11,192 bases of DNA. Origin: Candidatus Methanophagales archaeon. GTDB lineage: Archaea; Halobacteriota; Syntropharchaeia; Alkanophagales; Methanospirareceae. Where the stretch lies: positions 1 through 11,192 of the forward strand of contig JAUXHM010000019.1 of assembly GCA_030621535.1 (NCBI GenBank), written 5' to 3'. Of this stretch, positions 1 to 6,870 are shown piece by piece. The translations under genes and the position numbers were made by a program. The notes beneath the pieces were generated by a model, which ran no database searches, was not told the origin of the DNA, and saw only the letters and a program-made list of their open reading frames with translations. The stretch's first letter is position 1. Every line of letters starts with the position of its first letter.

Positions 1-53
1 GCATAGTTCAACAAGAGGCTTTTGAGTATTTATTATATTATTGGCACTGTCGA

Positions 54-115
54 ATTTTCTAGTGAAATCTCTATATCCTTAAATTTTACCGCAGAGCACG
101 CGGAGAGCGCTAAGA
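54..115 (+). repeat. Dispersed period-9 repeat, copy 1
   Basis: A run containing TTTTCTAGTGAAAT, then ATATCCT, then ACCGCAGAGCAC and further CGCNGAGNN-like 9-bp steps (CGCAGAGCA, CGCGGAGAG, CGCTAAGAT). The same order of blocks recurs on the opposite strand at about 6657-6723. It is intergenic, downstream of the ABCE1 stop. No reading frame in it looks real. The repeat relationship is seen directly; its nature (non-autonomous mobile repeat or structured extragenic element) is inference. Positions 1-53 hold nothing else that I recognise. Confidence 0.75.
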
Positions 116-124
116 TGACATTGA

Positions 125-175
125 AGGTGTGAGGTATGAGGTGTGAGTAGCCCTGAAACCTAAAACCTCACACCT
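125..175. repeat. Period-7 repeat with inverted copy at the ABCE1 3' end
   Basis: Three tandem 7-mers (GGTGTGA, GGTATGA, GGTGTGA) occupy 126-146. An exact 11-bp inverted repeat pairs AGGTGTGAGGT (125-135) with ACCTCACACCT (165-175), leaving a 29-nt loop. The right arm overlaps the ABCE1 stop codon (174-176), so the ABCE1 mRNA would end in this hairpin. It could help form the 3' end of the operon transcript or simply be an inserted extragenic repeat; the sequence alone does not decide. Confidence 0.6.
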
Positions 176-1982
176 ACAGATAATAATACCGCCCCTTCTT
201 CTTCTGTTCCCTGTCCTTTGCCGACCCTATCTTATTTATCCGTGGTCGAAGCGTGCTTTCATCACGCCTGAACGTCAAACCCAAATCGTGCAGAAATAAA
301 TTCATTCCCTCTTGCATCCCGAAACACCCTTTTATCTCTCCTCGTACGCCCGGCTCACCGTCGAAAACCATTAGCCTATCGCTTAACAAATCTATCAAAT
401 ATATGTCATGGTCTACAATCAAACCCGATACGCCTCTTCGCTCCACATACCGTCTTAACGTTTTTATCAACCGTGCCTTCTGCTCCACATCGAGATGCGC
501 TGACGGCTCGTCCAGCATGTACAATGATGCATCCTGACAAAGACACGCAGCTATCGCAACGTTTTGCAATTCACCGCCACTGAGTTCTTTCAGGTTCTTT
601 TCCTCTAAGTTTGAAATTCCCAATGGGTTTATCACGTCAATGATGTCCGCTTCGCTTAATTCCCCTTTTACCGAATGAATAAAATCCTTCACGCGTATAT
701 CTCGCTCATCGCTCTGTAAAGACTTTATGTATTGCGGCTTGTAAGAGACGTTAATATCAAATGATTGTGCGGCTTCTTTTCCCGCTGTCGGCTCTGTTTC
801 ACCTGCCAATACGCTCACAAATGTGCTTTTACCAATGGCGTTTCTTCCTACTATGCCCAATACTTCGCCTTTCCCTATACTGCCCGGCTTCGCATTCAAT
901 ACAAAACCATCGTCACCGTATCTCTTCTCAAACCCGTCATATTCGACGAAAACATTCCTCACCTCTTGTTGCTCCCTCGGTGGATGCACATTGAATTCTA
1001 TTGGCTTATCTCGTATTCGCACGTTTTCTGCATGCAAGAAACCACTTAAATATTCGTTTATCCCTCGGTTCGTGCTCTTTGGCATTGTTACAACACCATA
1101 CTTGCCGGGTTCACCATAGATGAGATGCACATAATCCGCAAGCATGTCGAGGATAGCGAGGTCGTGTTCCACCACAACTACTGCCTTATCCTTCAAAACT
1201 TCTTTCATTCCTCTCGCTACTCGCGCTCTCTGATAAATGTCTAAATAGGGTGTTATTTCGTCAAAGAAGTAGAAATCCGCATCTTTTATCATTGTTGCTA
1301 TGATGGCAACCCGCTGCAATTCGCCGCCGCTCAGCTCCTTTATGTCCCTCCCCCGCGCTTCTTCGAGTTCAAAATCCTTCACAAGCCGTTTCGCTACTCC
1401 ACGTTCGTCGGTAATATCCAGCAACTCCTGAACTTTACCATCAAAGTATTCAGGAATTGTATCTATATACTGCGGCTTATAAGCCACCTTAATATCCCCT
1501 TTCGCCAACTTATCGAAGTAATTCTGCAACTCAGACCCAGCATACCGCTTTTTTATCTTATCCCAACTCGGCTTTTCTTTTTCTTCTGCCTCAAAGTTTA
1601 CTTTGCCAAGGTTTGGAACCTGCAATCCCGATAATATTTTAATTGCCGTGCTCTTCCCTATCCCGTTCTCTCCTATCGTTCCTGTTATCTTACCCGCCTT
1701 TGGAATCGGCATTCCATAAAGGACGAACCCGTTTTCACCATATCTGTGCGTCTCTTTACCTTTCAACTCCTCTGGCAACCCGATTATGGAAATAGCATTA
1801 AAGGGGCATTTTTTTATGCATATCCCGCAACCCTCGCATAAATCCTCTGATATTACTGGCTTGCCATGTTCACCCACAACTATCGTTTCCACCCCTGTGC
1901 GTACCATCGGGCAGTACTTTATGCATTCATATTCGCATTTCCTCGGTTGGCACTTATCATGCTCCAATATCGCTATCCGCAT
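174..1982 (-). CDS. ABCE1: ABCE1/RLI ribosome-recycling ATPase
   Basis: 602 aa, full length for this family. ABCE1 splits 70S ribosomes into subunits after termination (with aPelota or aRF1) and acts in the cytoplasm. The N-terminus has the eight cysteines for two [4Fe-4S] clusters: C11, C16, C20, C24 and C49, C52, C55, C59. NBD1 has Walker A at about 104-112 (GENGIGKST), signature LSGGELQ at 217-223, Walker B D241/E242 and H-loop H273. NBD2 has Walker A at 379-387 (GRNAIGKST), LSGGELQ at 467-473, D491/E492 and H525. The tail ends in the RPRINK...[13 protein letters not shown] pattern typical of the family. Slight oddities are DEIT instead of DEPS after the first Walker B and Ala in the second P-loop. 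The ATG overlaps the 3' end of purE by 10 nt, suggesting translational coupling as the last gene of the operon. Confidence 0.97.
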   Translation of the reverse strand: MRIAILEHDKCQPRKCEYECIKYCPMVRTGVETIVVGEHGKPVISEDLCEGCGICIKKCPFNAISIIGLPEELKGKETHRYGENGFVLYGMPIPKAGKITGTIGENGIGKSTAIKILSGLQVPNLGKVNFEAEEKEKPSWDKIKKRYAGSELQNYFDKLAKGDIKVAYKPQYIDTIPEYFDGKVQELLDITDERGVAKRLVKDFELEEARGRDIKELSGGELQRVAIIATMIKDADFYFFDEITPYLDIYQRARVARGMKEVLKDKAVVVVEHDLAILDMLADYVHLIYGEPGKYGVVTMPKSTNRGINEYLSGFLHAENVRIRDKPIEFNVHPPREQQEVRNVFVEYDGFEKRYGDDGFVLNAKPGSIGKGEVLGIVGRNAIGKSTFVSVLAGETEPTAGKEAAQSFDINVSYKPQYIKSLQSDERDIRVKDFIHSVKGELSEADIIDVINPLGISNLEEKNLKELSGGELQNVAIAACLCQDASLYMLDEPSAHLDVEQKARLIKTLRRYVERRGVSGLIVDHDIYLIDLLSDRLMVFDGEPGVRGEIKGCFGMQEGMNLFLHDLGLTFRRDESTLRPRINKIGSAKDREQKKKGRYYYL

Positions 1983-2377
1983 TTCATTGTAAGTTCTATA
2001 ATTCGTAAAGCAAGCAAAGCAGCATTTTCGCCGTTGTCTATGCCTACTACCGCTACAGGAACACCCGGCGGCATCTGCACCATGGAAAGCAGAGCATCCA
2101 CGCCGAGCAACTTCCCGCTCACGGGAACACCAATCACGGGCTTTTTCGTTTTTGACGCTATTACCCCCGGCAATGCCGCCGATAACCCTGCAATTGCTAT
2201 TATCACTTCCACCTCTTCTTCGCTTTCTTTTAAATATCTATCCAGCTCATCGGGATTCCTGTGTGCGGAAATCACCTTCACTTCATAAGAAATCTTATGT
2301 TCATCCAGCACCTTTACCACGTTGTCCGCTATCGCCCTATCGCTCTCCGAGCCCAGTATCACCGCTATTTTATCCAT
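1973..2377 (-). CDS. purE: PurE, 5-(carboxyamino)imidazole ribonucleotide mutase / AIR carboxylase catalytic subunit
   Basis: 134 aa. PurE makes CAIR in de novo purine synthesis: class I from N5-CAIR, class II directly from AIR and CO2. Visible motifs are ILGSESD (7-13), SAHRNP with catalytic His39, [10 protein letters not shown] (63-72), [27 protein letters not shown] and the closing [11 protein letters not shown] helix. It is shorter at the C-terminus than bacterial PurE (about 160-170 aa). The His of the bacterial AAHLPG motif is Ala68 here, while the SAHR His is kept. No purK is visible in the window. The start lies 2 nt after the stop of the upstream HTH gene, and the end overlaps ABCE1 by 10 nt. 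The family call is firm; whether it works as the class I mutase is less certain. Confidence 0.95.
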   Translation of the reverse strand: MDKIAVILGSESDRAIADNVVKVLDEHKISYEVKVISAHRNPDELDRYLKESEEEVEVIIAIAGLSAALPGVIASKTKKPVIGVPVSGKLLGVDALLSMVQMPPGVPVAVVGIDNGENAALLALRIIELTMKCG

Positions 2378-2379
2378 TT

Positions 2380-3375
2380 TTAGTAGTCCTTCGCTCTTTC
2401 CTCCATCATACAGGTGAACTCTTCAGGGTCTCTTATCTTTTTCAATTCCTCTTTCCTTATTAAAACCGTATTATCTACTTGCACTCGTTTGACGTTACCA
2501 TTCACCACGAGCACCGATTTTGTTCGCGTAACTCGCGACAAACTGCTTATTATTCTCGCTTTTTTTATCATTCGCCCGGTGTATTTGCTTATACCCGTGA
2601 GAATTTTCATCCTTTCGCTTTCCTCTCCTCTCAGCCGTTGCGATTGTGGAAGCGAAACAGCATTAAAAGGTGCATACGCAGTTCTGAATATCTCAAATCC
2701 TATCTCTTCCATTACACCTAAAATATCCTGCTCTAAACCCGAAGTCACCTCTTCTACTCGCGCTCCTGGAATATCCCGCGCCTGCCGTGGCAAAGAGTTT
2801 TCAAATTCGGATTTTAAAAACTCCAGAATTTCTATTAGCTTCGTATCCAATATTTCCTCCAGTTTTAGTGCAATGTCTATTGTCGTACTCGTCCCGCCTT
2901 CCTCATATTTGCTGACACTCCTCCTTGAAACACCTAATTCCGCGGCAACGTCGCCTAAGGAAAGTTCCTTCCGCTCTCTTGCCCACTTCATCTCTTCGCC
3001 GTCTATATTAACATACAATCCCCCTGTTGCAGAATAGACGTAGGGATGCACGCCTTCGACAAAATAGTCATATAGCGTATGAGCGTTTAGAGCAGGAATG
3101 CCGTATCGGTGATATACAACGTCATCCTCTAAAAATGAAGTACCTCTTTTCTCACCTATAACAACGGGCGAGGCAAGCAAGCAAAATGCAGCACGTTTTA
3201 TACTTCTTGCTACTTCCTCGTTAATGCCATCTATGTTATGCAATATCTTTGCTAGCAGGGTTATTTCCTCTCGCCTCGCTGCTAAATCAAAACCTCGGGC
3301 TTCACATCTGCTCGATACGATAAAACCCGCTTCCTGCAATGTTTCCATCACCCGTGCAATCAAATCTTTCTTCAT
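2380..3375 (-). CDS. Archaeal HTH-type transcriptional regulator (COG1395 / MF_00584 family)
   Basis: 331 aa, full length for this archaea-specific family of putative regulators. An XRE/Cro-like helix-turn-helix lies at about 134-160 ([20 protein letters not shown], then SVSKYEEGG). It sits between an N-terminal alpha/beta domain of about 125 aa (contains GFDLAARR...[12 protein letters not shown], which resembles nuclease-fold-like cores) and a C-terminal domain of about 130 aa ending in a basic region. Target genes are unknown for the family; operon membership with lsm, proC and purE is the only local hint. Start ATG 3375-3373 has no clear Shine-Dalgarno sequence: the 24 nt back to the proC stop are an A-rich ATGCAAA repeat. 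Family assignment is from recognised sequence pattern; the nuclease-like note is weak inference. Confidence 0.9.
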   Translation of the reverse strand: MKKDLIARVMETLQEAGFIVSSRCEARGFDLAARREEITLLAKILHNIDGINEEVARSIKRAAFCLLASPVVIGEKRGTSFLEDDVVYHRYGIPALNAHTLYDYFVEGVHPYVYSATGGLYVNIDGEEMKWARERKELSLGDVAAELGVSRRSVSKYEEGGTSTTIDIALKLEEILDTKLIEILEFLKSEFENSLPRQARDIPGARVEEVTSGLEQDILGVMEEIGFEIFRTAYAPFNAVSLPQSQRLRGEESERMKILTGISKYTGRMIKKARIISSLSRVTRTKSVLVVNGNVKRVQVDNTVLIRKEELKKIRDPEEFTCMMEERAKDY

Positions 3376-3380
3376 CTTTT

Positions 3381-3418
3381 ACTTTGCATTTTGCATTTTT
3401 CACTCTGCATTTTTCATT
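3381..3418 (-). repeat. 14-mer tandem ATGCAAA-type repeat at the proC/HTH junction
   Basis: On the minus strand the unit TGAAAAATGCANAN occurs twice in tandem (3416-3403 and 3402-3389, 12 of 14 identical), followed by a partial ATGCAAAGT. It supplies the last codons (MKNAE) and the TGA stop of proC and fills the intergenic spacer up to the HTH gene start. The TGA of the second unit is the proC stop. Confidence 0.7.
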
Positions 3419-4293
3419 GAACCTTGCTTAGATATTTCCGTTGCACGTCGGGTAGCTTCTATTACTGCTTCCATCATCGCTGCTTTTACAGCCCCCGATT
3501 CCATTGCATACAGCCCTCTTATTGTTGTCCCACCAGGAGAAGCGGTCATTGTAACTATTTCAGATGGCTGTTTGCACTCAAGAATCATTTTCGCTGCTCC
3601 AATCGCCGTCTGGGCAGCAATCGTCAATGATAATTCACGCGGCAGCCCTTCATACACAGCGCCATCCGCCATCGCATCTATCACCGCAGCAACGAAAGCG
3701 ATGCCACTGCCGCTTAGCCCTGTAATAACGTCCATGTCGCCCTCATTCACCGAGTGAACAGTACCAATGGCACTTAGAATCTCCTTTGCTATTTCTTCAT
3801 CCGCTTCATTCGCATATTTCCCTTTACATATTGCACACACCGCCTCTCTTACATGTGCCCCTATATTTGGCATCACCCGAATCACCTTCCTGCCTCGGGC
3901 TTTGGCTTCTCCGAGGTATCCCTCTATCGCAGCGGTTGGCACGCCAGCGGCTACCGAAATCAAAATCTTGTCCTCGTTCATAAAAGGTGCAATCTCTTTT
4001 ACTACTACCGACATATCGTTTGGCTTAACTGCTAATATCGTCACTTCTGCGTTCTCCGCTACCTCCTCGTTTGTCTCGCATACCACAACTCTTGAATCTG
4101 TCCCCAGGTCAGCCTCAAAAAATCTGCGTTTCTCATTCTCCGCATCAGTTATAAATATCTTACTCGTGGGCTCGGCGGTTAACAGTCCGCGAAGAATGGA
4201 TGCCCCTATGTTACCCACACCGATAATGCCTATCTTCTCCTTTTTCCTCTTCGTCTTCCCCTTTCCCTTCCCTGTTGCCTTTTTCCCGTTCAT
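3400..4293 (-). CDS. proC: Pyrroline-5-carboxylate reductase
   Basis: 297 aa. ProC reduces 1-pyrroline-5-carboxylate to proline with NAD(P)H in the cytoplasm. The Rossmann motif is at about 21-30 (IGIIGVGNIG), with AVKP (88-91), SVAAGVPT (113-120), RVMPNIGAHVREA (139-151), GLSGSGIAFV (192-201) and TASPGGTTIRGLYAMESG (250-267). Differences from the usual motifs are RVMPNTPA > RVMPNIGA and GSGPAY > GSGIAF. The first 20 residues are half Lys/Arg and come before the normal family start; no better start exists before the Rossmann strand, so this basic extension appears real. The last residues (MKNAE) are encoded by an intergenic-type repeat. It begins 1 nt after the lsm stop. Confidence 0.93.
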   Translation of the reverse strand: MNGKKATGKGKGKTKRKKEKIGIIGVGNIGASILRGLLTAEPTSKIFITDAENEKRRFFEADLGTDSRVVVCETNEEVAENAEVTILAVKPNDMSVVVKEIAPFMNEDKILISVAAGVPTAAIEGYLGEAKARGRKVIRVMPNIGAHVREAVCAICKGKYANEADEEIAKEILSAIGTVHSVNEGDMDVITGLSGSGIAFVAAVIDAMADGAVYEGLPRELSLTIAAQTAIGAAKMILECKQPSEIVTMTASPGGTTIRGLYAMESGAVKAAMMEAVIEATRRATEISKQGSMKNAE

Positions 4294-4294
4294 T

Positions 4295-4519
4295 CTACTC
4301 GTTCATTGGGTGTATAAGCACGACATTATTGCCACGGACCACCACAGAACCAAGCAATCTACGTCTTTCTCCATTCTCCACCTCGTTTGCTCCACTCAGG
4401 TGCAAATTCAAGTAATCATCCACTGATGTCAATACACCCTCCAGCACGCTCCGCTCACCTTTCATCTCTACATGCACCATTCTCCCCACCAAACTTTGCA
4501 CTCTTTTATTTGGAAACAT
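4295..4519 (-). CDS. Sm-like archaeal protein (LSm/SmAP)
   Basis: 74 aa, the usual length of archaeal SmAPs, which form ring-shaped heptamers or hexamers binding U-rich RNA. The Sm1 motif covers about 11-42 (GRMVHVEMKGERSVLEGVL, then TSVDDYLNLHL) and Sm2 about 56-69 (LGSVVVRGNNVVLIHP), with RGNNV matching the RNA-binding Arg-Gly-Asn signature. It is the first gene of the minus-strand operon, 1 nt before proC. AGGAA just before the ATG may act as a weak ribosome binding site. A TATA-like stretch lies about 45 nt upstream. Confidence 0.93.
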   Translation of the reverse strand: MFPNKRVQSLVGRMVHVEMKGERSVLEGVLTSVDDYLNLHLSGANEVENGERRRLLGSVVVRGNNVVLIHPMNE

Positions 4520-4557
4520 ATTCCTGACTTCCTTTTCCTTATCTTTATACTCCCTTA

Positions 4558-4579
4558 TTTATAGTATATAAAGTATAAT
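4558..4579. promoter_or_regulatory. Divergent TATA-rich promoter core
   Basis: TTATAGTATATAAAGTATAA is nearly symmetric and offers a TATA-like box on both strands (TATATAAA on plus, TTTATATA on minus). It lies between the divergent lsm (start 4519) and pyrC (start 4629 or 4611) genes. Using the archaeal TATA-to-start distance of about 25 nt, transcription would begin near 4593 (plus) and 4540 (minus), leaving short leaders. The promoter role is inference. GTATATAAAGTATAA (4564-4578) is also identical to the head of the repeat unit at 10588. Confidence 0.6.
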
Positions 4580-4584
4580 GTTTC

Positions 4585-4608
4585 TTTGGTAAAGCCTTCT
4601 TAAAAGGT
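4585..4608 (+). repeat. TTTGGTAAAGC-type repeat, copy 1
   Basis: TTTGGTAAAGCCTTCTT followed by AAAAGGT matches the second copy at 9846-9876 in order and spacing, apart from a shorter centre. It lies in the predicted pyrC leader, about where transcription should start. Here the hairpin is weak (CCTT/AAGG), unlike the second copy. Confidence 0.45.
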
Positions 4609-4628
4609 ATTTGCATAAACTAAAAGAT

Positions 4629-5975
4629 ATGCTCCATGATTTGGTTGTTGAAGGTAAAGTTGTAAATCCTGAAGGTGTCTACGAGGCTCAGATAGGCATT
4701 GACGATGGATATATCACAGAGATAAAAAAGCAGGGTTTACGAGCCGAGAAAACAGTAGAGGCTCGCGGGTGTTTGATTTTTCCAGGGTTTATTGATATAC
4801 ACGCTCATTTAAGGGAGGATAGCAGTCATAAATGGGACTACAAGGAAGATTTCGGGACGGGCTCTGCTGCTGCGGTTCATGGTGGTATAACTACCGTTGT
4901 GGATATGCCGAACACACCTCTGCCAGGCATAAATGTCGACCGAATAAGGAAAAAGTGCGAACTCGCACGCTCAACGTCAAAAGGCTTGATTGATGTCCTT
5001 TTCTATGGTGGTGTAACCGAATCCAACCTAAGTGCGATTGCGGATATGCAGAAAGAAGTAGTAGGTTACAAGATATACCTCTGCGAGACCACAGGCGGAT
5101 TGTATATCCGGGAGGAGATGTTGCCAGCAGCAATTAAAGCGATACAGGCGACTTCTAAACCCGTTGTAATTCATTGCGAAGACCAGGGAATTATAGAGAA
5201 GAAGAAAGAGGAAGTAAAAGCAAAAGTAAAGGGGGAAGAAGGTAGTCGTAACTATTCCGAGCTAAGACCGGAGGAAGCAGAATTAGCGGCGGTAAATAGT
5301 GTTTTAGCCACCGTTTCAAGTTCCGCTTCTGCTGGACACGACAGAGCGAAAATAAAAGTGAAAATCAATATTGCTCACGTTTCTGTTTACGAGACGCTAA
5401 GTATGATAAAACAGTACAAAAATGTTCACTGTGAAGTCACACCACATCATTTGTTTTTTAATACGGCGGACGTACTGGCTAAACAGGCGTTTTTAAAAAT
5501 GAATCCGCCTTTAAGAACCGAAGAAAATAGGCAGCGGCTGCTGGATGCATTCAAAAGAGGCGAGATAGATTTTCTGGCGACTGACCATGCACCGCATACG
5601 CAGGAGGAGAAATCACTTGATTTTTCGGTAGCCCCTGCGGGCGTTCCCAACTTAGACACCTACGGCAATTTCGTGTCCTGGCTGATTGTCCGTTGTGACG
5701 TCCGTCCAGAGCTCATATCGAGACTATGCGCGTATAATCCCGCGGCGTTCTTAGGATTAAATGACCGGGGGCGTATAGAAGCAGGAAAACGTGCGAATTT
5801 GACTGTTTTAGATCTGCACCGGAGCGTAAAAATCCGCGGCGAACGGTTATATACAAAATGCGGGTGGTCACCATTCGAGGGCTATGAATTCCCGGGGTCG
5901 GTGAGGCACACCATTTTTAATGGCGTTGTATTATCCGAATATGACGAATTAACCGGGTTCGAGTACAAAAAATAA
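4629..5975 (+). CDS. pyrC: Dihydroorotase
   Basis: 448 aa from ATG 4629; a TTG at 4611 would add six residues. PyrC closes N-carbamoyl-aspartate to dihydroorotate in pyrimidine synthesis. It is an amidohydrolase with a binuclear metal centre. Visible ligands are HxH in DIHAHLRED (H58, H60), the likely carboxylated Lys148 in GYKIYL, H182 in VIHCED, H250 in NIAHVS and D319 in LATDHAPH. The substrate-loop motifs VVDMPNTPLPG and CEVTPHHLFF fit dihydroorotase rather than hydantoinase or allantoinase. I prefer ATG 4629 because MLHDLVVEGKVV aligns with the usual family N-terminus; neither start has a strong ribosome binding site. carS follows 36 nt downstream on the same strand. Confidence 0.95.
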   Translation: MLHDLVVEGKVVNPEGVYEAQIGIDDGYITEIKKQGLRAEKTVEARGCLIFPGFIDIHAHLREDSSHKWDYKEDFGTGSAAAVHGGITTVVDMPNTPLPGINVDRIRKKCELARSTSKGLIDVLFYGGVTESNLSAIADMQKEVVGYKIYLCETTGGLYIREEMLPAAIKAIQATSKPVVIHCEDQGIIEKKKEEVKAKVKGEEGSRNYSELRPEEAELAAVNSVLATVSSSASAGHDRAKIKVKINIAHVSVYETLSMIKQYKNVHCEVTPHHLFFNTADVLAKQAFLKMNPPLRTEENRQRLLDAFKRGEIDFLATDHAPHTQEEKSLDFSVAPAGVPNLDTYGNFVSWLIVRCDVRPELISRLCAYNPAAFLGLNDRGRIEAGKRANLTVLDLHRSVKIRGERLYTKCGWSPFEGYEFPGSVRHTIFNGVVLSEYDELTGFEYKK

Positions 5976-6011
5976 AGTTATTCCACGCTTTACTTTAACA
6001 GGTAACGTATC

Positions 6012-6542
6012 ATGAATCCTACCATAGAGACCGTCGTGGTTGCAATATGGCTGATGCTGCCCGCATACATAGCAAATGTGAGTGCGGCATTTTTTGGCGG
6101 TAAAACACCCATAGACGGGGGTATTTCATGTGGTAAAACACGATTGCTTGGCGATGGAAAGACATACGAGGGCACCTTAAAGGGTATTTCTTGCGGTTTT
6201 ATCTTCGGCATCTTTCAGCAACTGTTTTTACACTCTTTTGGACTTTTTCCAGCCTTTTTAGTCGTTTTATCTTGTTTATCGGCAGGTGCAATGTTTGGCG
6301 ATATGCTCGGCAGCTTCATAAAGAGAAGAGCAGGACTGAAGCGAGGTGCTCCGCTGCCTCTGGTAGATCAGCTGGATTTCGTGGCGGGTGCCTGGCTGCT
6401 CCTGTTCTTGTTTGCCAGGGATTGGTTCATTGAAAGTTTCTCATTGAATATAATCATTGCCGTCGTTATTATTACCCCGCTACTGCATCTGCTTACAAAT
6501 TACGTTGGGTTTAAGATGGGAAGGCAAGATGTCCCGTGGTGA
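6012..6542 (+). CDS. carS: CDP-archaeol synthase (CDP-2,3-digeranylgeranylglycerol synthase)
   Basis: 176 aa integral membrane enzyme that transfers CTP onto unsaturated archaetidic acid, giving the activated precursor of archaeal polar lipids. About five hydrophobic segments are visible (roughly 6-28, 57-77, 80-100, 122-138, 144-166). Family motifs are PAYIANVSAAFFGG, PIDGG, RLLGDGKTYEG, GDMLGSFIKRRAGLKRGAPL, PLVDQLDFVAGA and the C-terminal TPLLHLLTNYVGFKMG...VPW. AGGT lies 11 nt upstream of the ATG. It follows pyrC by 36 nt and is probably cotranscribed. This gene alone marks the genome as archaeal. Confidence 0.96.
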   Translation: MNPTIETVVVAIWLMLPAYIANVSAAFFGGKTPIDGGISCGKTRLLGDGKTYEGTLKGISCGFIFGIFQQLFLHSFGLFPAFLVVLSCLSAGAMFGDMLGSFIKRRAGLKRGAPLPLVDQLDFVAGAWLLLFLFARDWFIESFSLNIIIAVVIITPLLHLLTNYVGFKMGRQDVPW

Positions 6543-6588
6543 AATACCATTCTGAGGTTAGACAAGGCAAGAAAATATAGTGATTTAT

Positions 6589-6723
6589 CACCGCGGAGAG
6601 CGCAGAGTACGCAGAGTTTTAAGAGTTTTCCAATCATTGTTTATGCTTTCTGGTGCCCTTTGCGTTCTCCGTGTGCTCTGCGGTGAATTTTGAGGATATA
6701 TATGGCAATTTCACTAGAAAAAT
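6589..6723. repeat. Palindromic period-9 element with flank shared with copy 1
   Basis: Left arm 6589-6616 (CACCGCGGAGAGCGCAGAG then TACGCAGAG) and right arm 6658-6685 are inverted repeats, 21 of 28 positions by eye. Both are made of 9-bp CGCAGAGNN steps around a centre of about 41 nt. The right flank (6686-6723) carries ATATATCC and ATTTCACTAGAAAA, which is the reverse complement of the flank of the copy at 54-115. The 97-bp palindrome could fold as one long hairpin. No coding sense is apparent; translated ORFs across it are low-complexity. Interpretation as a MITE/REP-like element is inference. Confidence 0.75.
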
Positions 6724-6750
6724 TGACCGCGCCAGTCCAACAACAAAAGA

Positions 6751-6803
6751 AAAAATCTGTGTAAATCCATGTCTTAAATAGAAGCAAGTTATACGGTATA
6801 TAC
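6751..6803 (-). repeat. 53-nt GTATATA/CAGATTTAC repeat unit, copy C
   Basis: Read on the minus strand: GTATATACCGTATAAC, then TTGCTTCTATTTAAGAC, then a segment with GATTTACACAGATTT. It aligns without gaps to copies A (10453-10505) and B (10588-10640), about 83% identical to A by eye count. Only the left arm of the element is present here; the inverted partner arm is not seen. It lies in the leader region of nrdD. Confidence 0.7.
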
Positions 6804-6860
6804 AACAAGAAAGAAGAAAAAAGCGGGGGCTTTTATGGCGGGATTGAGCGTATAAGGAGG
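6796..6860 (+). promoter_or_regulatory. nrdD leader: TATA-like box, small hairpin and strong Shine-Dalgarno
   Basis: GTATATA (6796-6802, within repeat copy C) is the best TATA candidate for nrdD and predicts transcription starting near 6825. A perfect 6-bp hairpin AAAAGC-GGGG-GCTTTT lies at 6819-6834. AAGGAGG (6854-6860) lies 10 nt before the GTG codon at 6871 and is the clearest ribosome binding site in the window; it decides the GTG start. A six-codon frame ATG..TAA (6835-6855) touches this site. The ribosome binding site is well supported; the promoter and any role for the hairpin are inference. Confidence 0.55.
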
Positions 6861-6870
6861 GAAAAGGGAC

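Noticed and set aside
3224..3757. Plus-strand ORF across the HTH/proC junction
   Set aside because: Antisense to two well-supported genes; its AFCIFHSAFF stretch is just the 14-mer repeat translated.
6835..6855. Six-codon leader peptide gene MAGLSV before nrdD
   Set aside because: Too short and without its own ribosome binding site; kept only as a low-interest observation.
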